Shown in pieces: positions 43,645 through 53,258 of a DNA stretch of 64,000 nt; position 1 is the stretch's first letter, and the number at the start of each line of letters is the position of its first letter. A program made the translations under genes and the position numbers. The stretch is from Lachnospiraceae bacterium XBB1006. GTDB taxonomy: Bacteria; Bacillota; Clostridia; Lachnospirales; Lachnospiraceae. The notes below the pieces were generated by a model. That model was not told where the DNA came from. It made no database searches and saw only the letters and a list, made by a program, of their open reading frames with translations. Location: positions 203,423-267,422 of the forward strand of contig FOXT01000006.1 in the NCBI GenBank assembly GCA_900115795.1. The letters are read 5' to 3'.

Positions 43645-45879
43645 ATGGCGGAGTATGCCCAGATTATTGTCGATCTTTCCATAGAGAAGTTGGACCGACC
43701 CTTTACGTATCATGTTCCACAGGAACTGAAGGAAATACTGCGAATAGGTGATTTGGTGGAGGTTCCTTTTGGAAGAGGAAATCGTTCCTTGCAGGGATTT
43801 GTAATCGGGTTGGAGGACGAGCGAAGTATTTCTGCCAATATTACGGTGAAGGATATTCGAAAGAAGTTGCCGGAGAATGGAATTACCGGACACTTGATTG
43901 CGTTAGCCTATTGGATGAAGAATCAGTACGGTGGAACGTTAAATCAAGCACTGAAAACCGTGTTACCTTTAAAAAAAACGGCGAAAGAGAAGAAGGTATC
44001 CTACGTGGAATTGCTTTTGCCGCCTAAGCGGGTGCAGGAGTTACGGGAAGTTTTTCAACGGAAACATGCGGTGGCAAGATTACGACTTCTCGAGGCACTT
44101 TATACAGAAGGAGAGCTTCCGATGTCTGTCATTGGCTCGAAGCTACAGGTGTCTTCAGCGGTAGTGAAAGCATTCGAAGAAGAAGGGTATGTTGCTATTC
44201 GCTCGGAACGACGGTTTCGCAATCCTTTTTCTTTTGATGGTGGGAATTCCTATCGACCGGTGTTAAATGATGAACAACGGGCGGCAGTAGAAGGTATGTA
44301 TGCGCATTTTTGTAAAAAAGATGTGCCGGCTTGCCTGCTCCATGGCGTAACCGGAAGTGGAAAGACAGAAGTTTACATGGAATTAATCCAGCGCATTGTT
44401 TCGCAGGGCAAGCAGGTGATTGTATTAATTCCGGAGATTGCCCTTACCTACCAGACGATGATGCGGTTTTATCATCGCTTTGGGGAGCGTGTGTCCATTT
44501 TACATTCCCGGTTGTCAGCCGGGGAAAGGACAGATCAGTTAGAACGGGCCAGACGCGGCGAAGTGGACATTATGATAGGACCAAGAAGTGCGTTGTTTAC
44601 ACCATTTGAACAACTGGGTCTCATTATTCTGGATGAGGAGCATGAGGGTACGTATAAGAGCGAAGATACCATTCCGCGGTACCATGCAAGGGAAACAGCC
44701 ATTTACCGTGCAAGTCAGACAAAGGCATTGGTGGTTCTGGGATCGGCAACGCCATCCTTAGAGAGCTTTTATGAGGCTAAAAATGGTAACTATGGATATT
44801 ATAAATTAGAGAAACGCTATCGAAACAGGGAGCTTCCCGCGGTGTCGGTGGTGGATTTACGAGCCGAGTTAAAGGCGGGAAACCGTTCCATGTTTAGCAG
44901 AAAGCTGCAGAAGGAAATTGCCGGTGCGTTGGGGCGAAAAGAACAGGTTATGCTGTTTTTAAACCGAAGAGGCATGACGGGTTTTATCAGCTGCAGAAGT
45001 TGTGGGAAGGCCATTAAGTGCCCCCATTGCGATGTGTCACTGACACTTCATAAGGACGGGAAAATGAAATGCCACTATTGCGGTTATGAAACGCTTCGGA
45101 TGAAAAATTGTCCGGCATGTGGCTCCAGATATCTGGGTGGATTTTCTGTTGGAACACAGAAAGTGGAAGAGAGCATACAGGCACTTTTTCCAAGTGCCAG
45201 AGTTCTTCGCATGGATGCGGACACAACGAGAAGCAAAGACGGTTACGAGGCAATTCTTTCCGGATTTGCCAATCAGGAAGCGGATGTGTTAGTGGGAACG
45301 CAAATGATTGTGAAGGGACATGATTTTCCCAATGTTACCGTGGTAGGAATTTTGGCGGCAGATATGTCCTTATTGGCAGATGATTTTCGGGCGTCGGAAC
45401 GAACCTTTCAGTTGCTGACACAGGCAGCGGGACGCGCCGGTCGTGGAGAAAAACCCGGAAAGGTTGTAATCCAGACGTATCAGCCGGAACATTTTGCCAT
45501 TCAAACGGCGAAGCAGCAGAACTTCGAGGAGTTCTACGAGGAAGAGATTTCCTATCGGCAGCTGCTTTCCTATCCGCCATGTGGACATATGATGTTGATT
45601 CTTATGAAGGCGGAGAAGGAAGAAGAGGTGGAACAGTTAGCTCTTACAATGGAGGCGGTTGTCAATCAAATTGCAGAGCAGATGTCAGTTCTGGTAATCG
45701 GACCGGCGGATGCAAGGATTAAGAAGCTAAATAATATTTATCGAAAAACCTGCTACATAAAGGCAAAGGAGTATGACCAACTGGTTCAGATAAAGAATAA
45801 AATAGAAGCATATCGGGAACAAAGCGGATATCGGTATGGAACCGTATCCTTTGATTTTGATCCGATGCATGGTGCGTAA
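43645..45879 (+). CDS. priA: Primosomal helicase PriA
   Basis: A 744-residue superfamily 2 helicase that restarts stalled replication forks. The N-terminal 3'-DNA-binding domain is followed by Walker A HGVTGSGKTEVYMELI, the Walker B/DEEH box ILDEEHEGTYKSED, LGSATPSLESF, and a zinc-binding insert with CRSCGKAIKCPHCDVSL...CHYCGYE...CPACGSRYL (eight cysteines). Motifs V and VI follow: LVGTQMIVKGHDFPNV and TQAAGRAGRG. Length is normal. The ATG is 3 bases after murE. Confidence 0.97.
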   Translation: MAEYAQIIVDLSIEKLDRPFTYHVPQELKEILRIGDLVEVPFGRGNRSLQGFVIGLEDERSISANITVKDIRKKLPENGITGHLIALAYWMKNQYGGTLNQALKTVLPLKKTAKEKKVSYVELLLPPKRVQELREVFQRKHAVARLRLLEALYTEGELPMSVIGSKLQVSSAVVKAFEEEGYVAIRSERRFRNPFSFDGGNSYRPVLNDEQRAAVEGMYAHFCKKDVPACLLHGVTGSGKTEVYMELIQRIVSQGKQVIVLIPEIALTYQTMMRFYHRFGERVSILHSRLSAGERTDQLERARRGEVDIMIGPRSALFTPFEQLGLIILDEEHEGTYKSEDTIPRYHARETAIYRASQTKALVVLGSATPSLESFYEAKNGNYGYYKLEKRYRNRELPAVSVVDLRAELKAGNRSMFSRKLQKEIAGALGRKEQVMLFLNRRGMTGFISCRSCGKAIKCPHCDVSLTLHKDGKMKCHYCGYETLRMKNCPACGSRYLGGFSVGTQKVEESIQALFPSARVLRMDADTTRSKDGYEAILSGFANQEADVLVGTQMIVKGHDFPNVTVVGILAADMSLLADDFRASERTFQLLTQAAGRAGRGEKPGKVVIQTYQPEHFAIQTAKQQNFEEFYEEEISYRQLLSYPPCGHMMLILMKAEKEEEVEQLALTMEAVVNQIAEQMSVLVIGPADARIKKLNNIYRKTCYIKAKEYDQLVQIKNKIEAYREQSGYRYGTVSFDFDPMHGA

Positions 45880-45893
45880 TAGGAGGATGAAAA

Positions 45894-46367
45894 ATGGCAA
45901 TCAGAAAGATTCGCGAATTAGGTGATGAGATTTTAACAAAAACATGTAAACCAATCAAAGAGATAACCCCGCGTATTACGGAGTTGGCAGAGGATATGAT
46001 TGAGACCATGTATGAATTTCAAGGAGTTGGACTAGCGGCTCCGCAGGTAGGCATTTTGAAACGCATGGTGGTTATTGATGTGGGAGATGGCCCAATGGTG
46101 TTAATCAATCCGGAAATTCTGGAGTCCTCCGGAGAACAGACCGGAGAAGAGGGGTGCTTAAGCTATCCGGGAAAAGCCGGTGTTGTAACCAGACCGAATT
46201 ATGTAAAGGCAAAGGCATATGATTTAGATATGCAAGAATACATTATTGAAGGAGAAGAACTTCTGGCTCGTTGCATTTGCCATGAACTGGATCATTTAGA
46301 TGGTCATATGTATGTGGAACTTGCAGGAAACACCATTCACGATGTGGTATATGAAGAAGAGGAATAG
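45894..46367 (+). CDS. def: Peptide deformylase
   Basis: A 157-residue metalloenzyme that removes the formyl group from new proteins. All three family motifs are present: GVGLAAPQVG, EEGCLSYPG (metal Cys) and CHELDHLDG (two metal His and the catalytic Glu). AGGAGG lies ahead of the ATG. It lies 6 bases before fmt, the enzyme that adds the formyl group, the usual gene pair. Confidence 0.97.
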   Translation: MAIRKIRELGDEILTKTCKPIKEITPRITELAEDMIETMYEFQGVGLAAPQVGILKRMVVIDVGDGPMVLINPEILESSGEQTGEEGCLSYPGKAGVVTRPNYVKAKAYDLDMQEYIIEGEELLARCICHELDHLDGHMYVELAGNTIHDVVYEEEE

Positions 46368-46373
46368 GAACGT

Positions 46374-47330
46374 ATGAAAGTAATTTTTATGGGAACGCCG
46401 GACTTTGCAGTAAGTTCATTGGAGAGGCTGATTGAAAGTGAACATGAGGTAATTTTGGTTGTAACGCAGCCGGATAAGCCAAGGGGACGTGGAAACCAGG
46501 TCAGTTTCTCACCGGTGAAGGAAGTGGCTGTTAAAGCAGGAATTCCGGTATTTCAACCGGAGCGAATTAAAACGAAAGAGAGTATTTCATATTTGCGGCA
46601 ATTTGATGCAGATGTGATGGTAGTGGTTGCTTTTGGGCAGATTTTATCGAAGGAAATCCTTACCATGCCGCGATATGGCTGCATTAATGTGCATGGATCG
46701 TTACTACCGAAATATCGTGGCGCTGCACCGATTCAGTGGGCAGTATTAAATGGCGAAAAGGTATCCGGTGTAACCACAATGCGTATGGATGAAGGGCTTG
46801 ATACCGGGGATATTATGATGAAGGAAGAAGTGGAGCTTGCGGAGGATGAAACAGCAGGAAGTCTGTTTGATCGTTTAATGGAATGTGGCGCAACCCTATT
46901 GTTAAAGACCCTTGCGGCGGTAGAAAACGAAACCGTTACCTATACGCCACAGGATAATGAGAAAGCAACGAAAACCCGTTTAATTACGAAGGATATGGGG
47001 CACTTGAATTTTGAGCTGCCGGCCGAAGAAATTGAGCGGTTTGTACGTGGTATGAGCCCCTGGCCAAGTGCGTACACTAAGATATCCGGAAAAACATTGA
47101 AAATCTGGAAGTGTGCGGTTGCTGATGTAGAAGAAGAAAAGCAGTGCCTTGACCATGCGGAAAAAGATGCGCAGAGTGGTGAGGTTTTGTTTGTAGATAA
47201 ACGCCATATTTATGTGAAATGTGGCGAGGGAATTTTGCGTTTGGATGAAGTGCAGTTAGAAGGAAAGAAACGCATGAGCTGTGAAGAATTTTTACGTGGA
47301 TACCATATGGAAGAAGGTATCACATTCTAG
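46374..47330 (+). CDS. fmt: Methionyl-tRNA formyltransferase
   Basis: 318 residues. It formylates initiator Met-tRNA using 10-formyltetrahydrofolate. Motifs are MGTPDFAVSSL at the N-terminus, the catalytic segment NVHGSLLPKYRGAAPIQWA, and GVTTMRMDEGLDTGD. The C-terminal OB-like domain has MSPWPSAYT and ends with a typical GYHMEEG. It depends on one-carbon folates, which the glycine cleavage operon in this window also feeds. Confidence 0.97.
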   Translation: MKVIFMGTPDFAVSSLERLIESEHEVILVVTQPDKPRGRGNQVSFSPVKEVAVKAGIPVFQPERIKTKESISYLRQFDADVMVVVAFGQILSKEILTMPRYGCINVHGSLLPKYRGAAPIQWAVLNGEKVSGVTTMRMDEGLDTGDIMMKEEVELAEDETAGSLFDRLMECGATLLLKTLAAVENETVTYTPQDNEKATKTRLITKDMGHLNFELPAEEIERFVRGMSPWPSAYTKISGKTLKIWKCAVADVEEEKQCLDHAEKDAQSGEVLFVDKRHIYVKCGEGILRLDEVQLEGKKRMSCEEFLRGYHMEEGITF

Positions 47331-47357
47331 TACATCGTTTCGTGACGGAGGTGGAAC

Positions 47358-48092
47358 ATGGGATATTATTACGGATATGGATATGGATTGGATGGAACCT
47401 ATGCATTGGTGCTGATTGGTGTGATTTTGTGCCTGTTGGCATCCGCAAAAGTAAAAGCAACGGTGGCACGTTTTTCGCGTGTTTACAGTGCATCGGGAAT
47501 GACCGGTGCCATGGCGGCTGAGCGGATGTTGCAAGAGGCAGGGATTATGGACGTTACCATTCGTCATGTGGGAGGAAGTTTGACAGATCATTATGACCCA
47601 CGAACCAAAACGGTAAACTTGTCGGACGATGTGTACAATTCTCGGTCGGTGGCGGCGGTGGGAATTGCTTGCCATGAGTGTGGGCATGCGATTCAAGATG
47701 CAACCGCATACTTTCCGTTGACGTTTCGCCATTCGCTTGTACCGGTTGCAAATTTTGGTTCCTCAATCAGCTGGCCGCTGATATTGTTTGGTGTCCTCGC
47801 AGGAGGAATGCGAACATCAGGTGGCATGGGATATTTGTTAATTCAAGTAGGAATTTTCTGCTTTTCACTTGCTGTTTTGTTTCAACTTGTGACGTTGCCT
47901 GTGGAATTTAATGCGTCTCATCGTGCGATGCAAATGATTACCCACACGGGAATGCTGACGACAGAGGAAAGTCACATGACCCGTAAGGTATTGTCTGCAG
48001 CTGCACTGACGTATGTGGCCGGCGCGGCTTCCGCAATTTTGCAGTTACTGCGATTATTAATTATCTTTGGTGGAGGTCGAAGGGATGACTAA
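47358..48092 (+). CDS. Membrane zinc metallopeptidase (YugP family)
   Basis: A 244-residue membrane protein. The N-terminus is glycine/tyrosine-rich (MGYYYGYGYGLDGTY) and leads into a membrane helix (YALVLIGVILCLLASAKV). The zinc motif is GIACHECGHAIQDA, followed by two or three hydrophobic helices (SISWPLILFGVLAGGM; LIQVGIFCFSLAVLFQLV) and PVEFNASHRAMQ with the third ligand region. The C-terminal helix has LTYVAGAASAILQLLRLL. It matches the putative membrane protease family YugP (COG2738), whose role is not firmly known. GGAGGTG precedes the ATG. It overlaps rsmB by 8 bases. Confidence 0.9.
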   Translation: MGYYYGYGYGLDGTYALVLIGVILCLLASAKVKATVARFSRVYSASGMTGAMAAERMLQEAGIMDVTIRHVGGSLTDHYDPRTKTVNLSDDVYNSRSVAAVGIACHECGHAIQDATAYFPLTFRHSLVPVANFGSSISWPLILFGVLAGGMRTSGGMGYLLIQVGIFCFSLAVLFQLVTLPVEFNASHRAMQMITHTGMLTTEESHMTRKVLSAAALTYVAGAASAILQLLRLLIIFGGGRRDD

Positions 48093-49413
48093 TTCGGTAA
48101 ATACGCGGGAAGTCATTTTGGATTGCTTGCTGGCAGTGACGAAAGAACAGGCTTTTTTGCATGTGGTAATGCGGGATGTTTTGGCAAAATATGCTTATTT
48201 GGATAAACGGGATCGAAGCTTTATTTCCAGAGTTTGCCACGGAACGATGGAACGGATGCCGGAACTTGATGGAATAATAAATCAATTTTCTAAAGTTTCG
48301 GTGAGAAAAATGAAGCCGGTCATCCGTCTAATACTAAGGAGCGCATTATACCAAATGCTCTATATGGACAGTGTGCCGAATTCAGCGGCGGTGAATGAGG
48401 CCGTAAAGCTGGCATCAAAACGTGGATTTTCCGGCTTGAAAGGCTTTGTAAATGGCGTGCTTCGGAATATTGACCGCAATTTGGCAACGATTTCCTATCC
48501 GTCGAGAGACCATTTTATTGACTACATGGAAATGCGGTATTCTATTTTTCCATGGATGACGAAACTGTGGCTTACGTCCATGTCAGAGGAACAAGTGGAA
48601 GCGATTGGAGAGGCGTTTCTTAAGGAAGGACCTACCTGTGTGCGGGTGATGACCGACCGAATAACGCCTCAGGCGCTTATGAAACAACTTGTGGAGCAGG
48701 GAATAACCGTTGCTACCCATGAAACGCGGGAGGATGTGTTGTATCTTTCTTCGTATGACAGCCTTGGAGCAATCAAACAGTTCCGGGATGGACTTTTTTA
48801 TGTGCAGGATCCATCTTCTATGGAGGTTGCAACTGTGATTAAGCCTAAGGCGGGAGAGATTGGCGTGGATGTGTGCGCAGCACCCGGTGGAAAAAGTATT
48901 CACGCGGCAATGCTTTTAAAGGAGCAGGAGCAGCAGACGGATAAAAAGGGTAGAATTTATGCCAGGGACCTTACACCAATGAAGCTGGCGCTCATAGAAG
49001 AAAATATTGCCCGAACCGGAATGGATAACATTACGGCAGAGATAAAGGACGCAAGAGTATTGGATGAAGCGATGGTGGAGAAGGCGGATTTTGTTATTGC
49101 GGATTTGCCTTGTTCCGGACTTGGCGTTTTACGGAAAAAACCGGACATCAAGTATCGTACATCCCTTGACAATGTGAGGGAGTTGGCACAACTTCAGCAG
49201 GAAATACTTGCTGTAGTTTGTCAATATGTAAAACCGGGTGGACGCTTGTTGTATTCAACGTGTACCATTAACCGGATAGAGAATGAAGAAAATGTGGAAA
49301 CCTTTTTAAAGGAACACAGCGAATTTACAAGAAAGGCACAACAACAGTTGTTGCCAAAGGATGGAAAGCAGGATGGTTTTTTCTACTGCCTGCTTGAGAA
49401 GGGAGCAAAATAA
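48085..49413 (+). CDS. rsmB: 16S rRNA (cytosine(967)-C5)-methyltransferase
   Basis: About 442 residues. An N-terminal NusB-like RNA-binding domain (about 1-140) is followed by the catalytic domain. The AdoMet site is VDVCAAPGGKSIHAA. The catalytic PC motif is ADLPCSGLGVLRKKPDIKYR, and the second cysteine motif is LLYSTCTINRIENEENV. It methylates C967 of 16S rRNA. I choose the ATG at 48085, with GGAGGT 7 bases upstream inside the YugP-family gene. A TTG further upstream lacks a ribosome site. It is 5 bases before rlmN. Confidence 0.95.
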   Translation: MTNSVNTREVILDCLLAVTKEQAFLHVVMRDVLAKYAYLDKRDRSFISRVCHGTMERMPELDGIINQFSKVSVRKMKPVIRLILRSALYQMLYMDSVPNSAAVNEAVKLASKRGFSGLKGFVNGVLRNIDRNLATISYPSRDHFIDYMEMRYSIFPWMTKLWLTSMSEEQVEAIGEAFLKEGPTCVRVMTDRITPQALMKQLVEQGITVATHETREDVLYLSSYDSLGAIKQFRDGLFYVQDPSSMEVATVIKPKAGEIGVDVCAAPGGKSIHAAMLLKEQEQQTDKKGRIYARDLTPMKLALIEENIARTGMDNITAEIKDARVLDEAMVEKADFVIADLPCSGLGVLRKKPDIKYRTSLDNVRELAQLQQEILAVVCQYVKPGGRLLYSTCTINRIENEENVETFLKEHSEFTRKAQQQLLPKDGKQDGFFYCLLEKGAK

Positions 49414-49418
49414 GAAAC

Positions 49419-50447
49419 ATGGAATTATCCGCATTAAGCAGTCGGGAACTTGCCGAATTAATGAATGAGCTCGGACAACCGGCGTTTCGCGCGAAGCAGA
49501 TATTTGAATGGATTCATAAGAAAAGTGCGTCATCCTTTGAGGATATGACGAATGTTCCGAATAAGCTGAAAGAGGCACTGGAAGAAAAAGGATATACTTT
49601 TGTGGTACCAAAGATTGTGGAGGTGCAGGAGTCAAAGCTTGACGGAACGAAGAAATACCTGTTTGCATTATCGGATCATCAGGTGGTAGAAAGCGTGCTT
49701 ATGAAATATAAGCATGGAAATTCTGTTTGCATTTCCTCCCAGGTGGGATGTAAAATGGGATGTCGCTTTTGTGCATCAACGTTGGATGGATGGCTTAGAA
49801 ATCTAGAGCATTACGAGATGTTAGAACAGGTATACCAAATTCAAAAAGAAAGTGGAGAGCGGGTTAGTAACGTTGTGGTTATGGGAACCGGTGAACCCCT
49901 TGATAATTATGAAAATCTGCTTTTGTTTATACGTGGACTTAGTAGTGAGGAAGGATTTCATATTAGCCAGCGAAATATTACGGTATCTACCTGTGGATTG
50001 GTGCCGAAGATTTATCAGCTGGCAGAGGAAGAATTACAGATTACGTTGGCATTGTCCTTGCATGCATCGTCTCAGGAGGAGAGAGAAAAGTTGATGCCAA
50101 TTGCAAAGACCTATGAGATTCACCAGGTGTTAGATGCCTGTCGACATTATTTTGCAAGGACAGGGCGGAGAATTTCCTTTGAATATAGTTTGGTTGCCGG
50201 GGTAAATGATTCTATTGAAGATGCAAACCGCTTGAAGAATTTAATCGGAGATATGAATTGTCATGTCAACTTGATTCCGGTAAATCCGATTAAAGAGCGA
50301 AATTATAAGCAACCAAATCGGGAAAATATTCTTAGCTTTCAAAATAAACTTGAAAATTATGGAATAAATGTTACCATAAGAAGAGAAATGGGCAGAGATA
50401 TTGATGGTGCCTGTGGACAGCTTCGAAAGAAATATATGGAAAGGTAG
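49419..50447 (+). CDS. rlmN: 23S rRNA (adenine(2503)-C2)-methyltransferase, radical SAM
   Basis: A 342-residue radical-SAM enzyme. The [4Fe-4S] motif is CKMGCRFCAST (CxxxCxxC), followed by VVVMGTGEPLDNYENL and the AdoMet segment ALSLHASSQEEREKLMP. The two catalytic cysteines expected for RlmN are the one in NITVSTCGLVPKI or nearby and the C-terminal one in DIDGACGQLR. An N-terminal HhH-like domain has RAKQIFEWIHKK. It also modifies some tRNAs in other bacteria. It lies between rsmB and prpC, as is usual in Clostridia. Confidence 0.96.
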   Translation: MELSALSSRELAELMNELGQPAFRAKQIFEWIHKKSASSFEDMTNVPNKLKEALEEKGYTFVVPKIVEVQESKLDGTKKYLFALSDHQVVESVLMKYKHGNSVCISSQVGCKMGCRFCASTLDGWLRNLEHYEMLEQVYQIQKESGERVSNVVVMGTGEPLDNYENLLLFIRGLSSEEGFHISQRNITVSTCGLVPKIYQLAEEELQITLALSLHASSQEEREKLMPIAKTYEIHQVLDACRHYFARTGRRISFEYSLVAGVNDSIEDANRLKNLIGDMNCHVNLIPVNPIKERNYKQPNRENILSFQNKLENYGINVTIRREMGRDIDGACGQLRKKYMER

Positions 50448-50455
50448 GTGGGAAG

Positions 50456-51175
50456 ATGAAGACGCATGCAGTAACCGATATAGGATTGACACGAACAGAG
50501 AATCAGGATTGTTTTTATACATCCGAGATGCCGGTTGGAAATCTTCCAAACCTGTTTGTGGTGGCCGATGGTATGGGTGGCCATGTGGGTGGTAAGTGTG
50601 CTTCGCATACGGCGTTGCAGGCAGTGATTGAGTATATTCGTGATGTACAGGAAACGGATCCCGGTACCATCCTTCGCAAGGCATTTTCCTTTGCAAATGA
50701 GGAAGTGATGAAAGAAGCAAAGACAAAGAACATGGAAGGAATGGGAACTACCATGGTAGCTGCAACGGTTTACGATGACCGGTTTTGGGTTGCCAATGTG
50801 GGAGACAGCCGGTTGTATATGGTAACACCGGGGGAGATTCGCCAGATTACGGTAGATCATTCCTGGGTGGAGAAGATGGTTCGTTTGGGTGAGTTAAACC
50901 CGGATGAGGCAAGAACGCATGAAAAGAAGAATGTGATAACAAGAGCGATTGGAATGATGGAGGAGTTAAAGGTGGATGTATTTGAAGTTCCACTGGAAGA
51001 AGAAGGACGAATTTTGATGTGTTCTGATGGCTTAACAAATATGATAGAAGATGAACAGATTCGTATTATTATAAATAGTCAACGCGATGTCATTGAGCGG
51101 ACAGAGAAGTTGGTGGAGGTAGCCAACCAGAATGGTGGAAAGGATAACATTACGGTTGTAGTGATTGAACCCTAA
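50456..51175 (+). CDS. prpC: PP2C-type Ser/Thr phosphatase
   Basis: A 239-residue metal-dependent phosphatase that reverses PrkC phosphorylation. PP2C motifs are TDIGLTRTENQDCFY, VADGMGGHVGGKCAS (metal Asp and Gly), GMGTTMVAATVYD, VANVGDSRLYM, ITRAIGM, LMCSDGLTNMIEDEQI and GGKDNITVVVIE (metal Asp). AGGTGGG stands ahead of the ATG. It is 12 bases before the kinase gene, forming the conserved phosphatase-kinase pair. Confidence 0.96.
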   Translation: MKTHAVTDIGLTRTENQDCFYTSEMPVGNLPNLFVVADGMGGHVGGKCASHTALQAVIEYIRDVQETDPGTILRKAFSFANEEVMKEAKTKNMEGMGTTMVAATVYDDRFWVANVGDSRLYMVTPGEIRQITVDHSWVEKMVRLGELNPDEARTHEKKNVITRAIGMMEELKVDVFEVPLEEEGRILMCSDGLTNMIEDEQIRIIINSQRDVIERTEKLVEVANQNGGKDNITVVVIEP

Positions 51176-51187
51176 TGAGGTGAGGAC

Positions 51188-53251
51188 ATGATAACAGAAG
51201 GAATGAATATTGCAGATCGTTATGAGATTATAGAGAAAATAGGAGCAGGCGGAATGTCCGATGTTTACAAAGCGATGGACAATTTGCTTGGAAGAAATGT
51301 TGCGATTAAGGTGCTTAAGAATGAATACAGTGAGGATGTAAATTTTCTTACGAAATTTCGTACCGAGGCTCAGTCTGCAGCATCTCTTGAAAATCCCAAT
51401 ATCGTGAGTATTTATGATGTTGGAAATGAGAATAAGATGCACTACATTGTGATGGAGTATGTAGAGGGCATTACGTTAAAGACCTATATTGAGAAGAAGG
51501 AGCGCATTGGTTACAAAGAGGCCATTAGCATTGCGATTCAGACATGTAATGGTATTCGTGCTGCACATAATAAGAACATTATTCACCGTGATATTAAACC
51601 GCAGAATATTATTATTTCTACAGAAGGAAAGGTCAAGGTTACGGATTTTGGTATTGCAAGAGCGGCAACCAGCAATACCATTAATTCCGATGTTATGGGT
51701 TCGGTGCATTACACCTCTCCGGAACAGGCGAGAAATGGATATGTGGATGTAAAAAGTGATATTTACTCCCTTGGTATTGTGATGTATGAGATGGTAACCG
51801 GCAGAGTACCCTTTAATGGAGATAGCGCGGTAGCAGTGGCATTGCAGCATTTGCAGGAAGAAATCATTCGTCCAAGTGCATTTACCCCGGATTTGCCAAT
51901 TAGCCTGGAGAAGATTATTTTGAAATGTACCCAGAAGAGTCCGGACAGACGCTATGCATCGGTGGATGAATTGATTGCAGATTTAAAGAAGGCATTAATC
52001 AATCCGGATGAGGATTTTGTCGTATTGGAGAGCATACCACTTCGGGAAGCAACCCGTGTCATTACGGAGCAGGAAGTGGAGCAGATTCAGCAGGGTGCGA
52101 GAAAACATGAAGAGACACGAAACGAAGTGCCTAGAAAAGAAGCCTTTGAGCATCGCGAGGGTATGACGGAAGAAGAAGAACCGGAAGAAGATGAGGATGC
52201 TCCGCTTATGAATCCAAAGATGGAGAAAGCCGTTACCATTATGGGCATTGTTGCGGCCGTTTTTATGGTGGTGGTAGTCGTTCTTATTCTGGGAACGGTA
52301 CTTGACTGGTTCCATTTTGGAAAATCCGGTAAGGATGATAATAAGCAGGTGGAAGAAGATAGCAACCAGGTTGAGATGATTGATGTGCGCGGAAAGACCT
52401 TTGACGAAGCGCAGAAATTATTAAATGAGCAGAATCTTGGCATTCAGTTGGAAGGAACTGAAAGTTCCGAGGAATACGAAGAAGGACAGATTATCAAACA
52501 GAGTGTGGCACCAGGAGAAATGGTGGATAAGAATACCACCATTAAGGTAGTTATTTGCGCCGGAAAAGAAGGATTTGCGCTGCCGGATGTGAGAGGAAAA
52601 GAAGAAGCAGAGGCTACAAGTACGTTACAGTCAGAGCCGAATAATCTGGTGGTATCGGTTTCCTACAAGTATGATGAATCCGTAAAGGCTGGGCAGGTCA
52701 TTTCCACTTCACCGGAAGCGGGAGCGACGGTACATGCCGGAGATACCATTACGGTCTATGTCAGTCGGGGAAGCGAAGAGGCACCTGTGCCGAATGTAGT
52801 AGGAAAGAAAGAGAACGAAGCAAAGAACGCGCTTAAGGGTGCCGGATTTAGTGTCAGTGTATCCACGAAATATGACGATTCCGTTGCGGAAGGTGTTGTA
52901 ATCAGCCAGTCGGTAAAAGACAAGGCAGCAGTCGGAAGTACTGTTAAGATTGTGGTAAGTTTGGGCGCAGAGACCACCTATTATTCTTACAGCGCGGTAG
53001 TCAACAAAGCCGAAGACGTGGAAAAAGGCGGGGCAAACTATCAGGTTGCATCGGCATCCATTAAGATTACAGCGGGAGGCGCTACGGTATACAGTACCGA
53101 AACAGCTTCTTTCCCGAAACAGATTGCGGTGGACGATTTAACGGTATCATCCGGAACAATTAAGATTGTATGGACGTATGTAAACGAAGAGGATGATAGC
53201 GATACCTATACGGAAGTGGAAACCAGCAGTGTAACATTTAAGAAAAAATAG
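51188..53251 (+). CDS. prkC: Membrane Ser/Thr kinase with PASTA repeats
   Basis: 687 residues. A cytosolic kinase domain (about 12-275) has the glycine loop IGAGGMSDVYKA, VAIKVLK, catalytic HRDIKPQNII, DFGIARA, and activation loop and APE-like segment SVHYTSPEQ. An acidic juxtamembrane linker is followed by one membrane helix (about 345-372, IVAAVFMVVVVVLILGTVL) and three extracellular PASTA repeats (about 395-592), which bind muropeptides and uncrosslinked wall. A further domain of about 95 residues at the C-terminus is found only in some members. It monitors wall state and pairs with PrpC. Confidence 0.96.
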   Translation: MITEGMNIADRYEIIEKIGAGGMSDVYKAMDNLLGRNVAIKVLKNEYSEDVNFLTKFRTEAQSAASLENPNIVSIYDVGNENKMHYIVMEYVEGITLKTYIEKKERIGYKEAISIAIQTCNGIRAAHNKNIIHRDIKPQNIIISTEGKVKVTDFGIARAATSNTINSDVMGSVHYTSPEQARNGYVDVKSDIYSLGIVMYEMVTGRVPFNGDSAVAVALQHLQEEIIRPSAFTPDLPISLEKIILKCTQKSPDRRYASVDELIADLKKALINPDEDFVVLESIPLREATRVITEQEVEQIQQGARKHEETRNEVPRKEAFEHREGMTEEEEPEEDEDAPLMNPKMEKAVTIMGIVAAVFMVVVVVLILGTVLDWFHFGKSGKDDNKQVEEDSNQVEMIDVRGKTFDEAQKLLNEQNLGIQLEGTESSEEYEEGQIIKQSVAPGEMVDKNTTIKVVICAGKEGFALPDVRGKEEAEATSTLQSEPNNLVVSVSYKYDESVKAGQVISTSPEAGATVHAGDTITVYVSRGSEEAPVPNVVGKKENEAKNALKGAGFSVSVSTKYDDSVAEGVVISQSVKDKAAVGSTVKIVVSLGAETTYYSYSAVVNKAEDVEKGGANYQVASASIKITAGGATVYSTETASFPKQIAVDDLTVSSGTIKIVWTYVNEEDDSDTYTEVETSSVTFKKK

Positions 53252-53258
53252 AGTGAGT

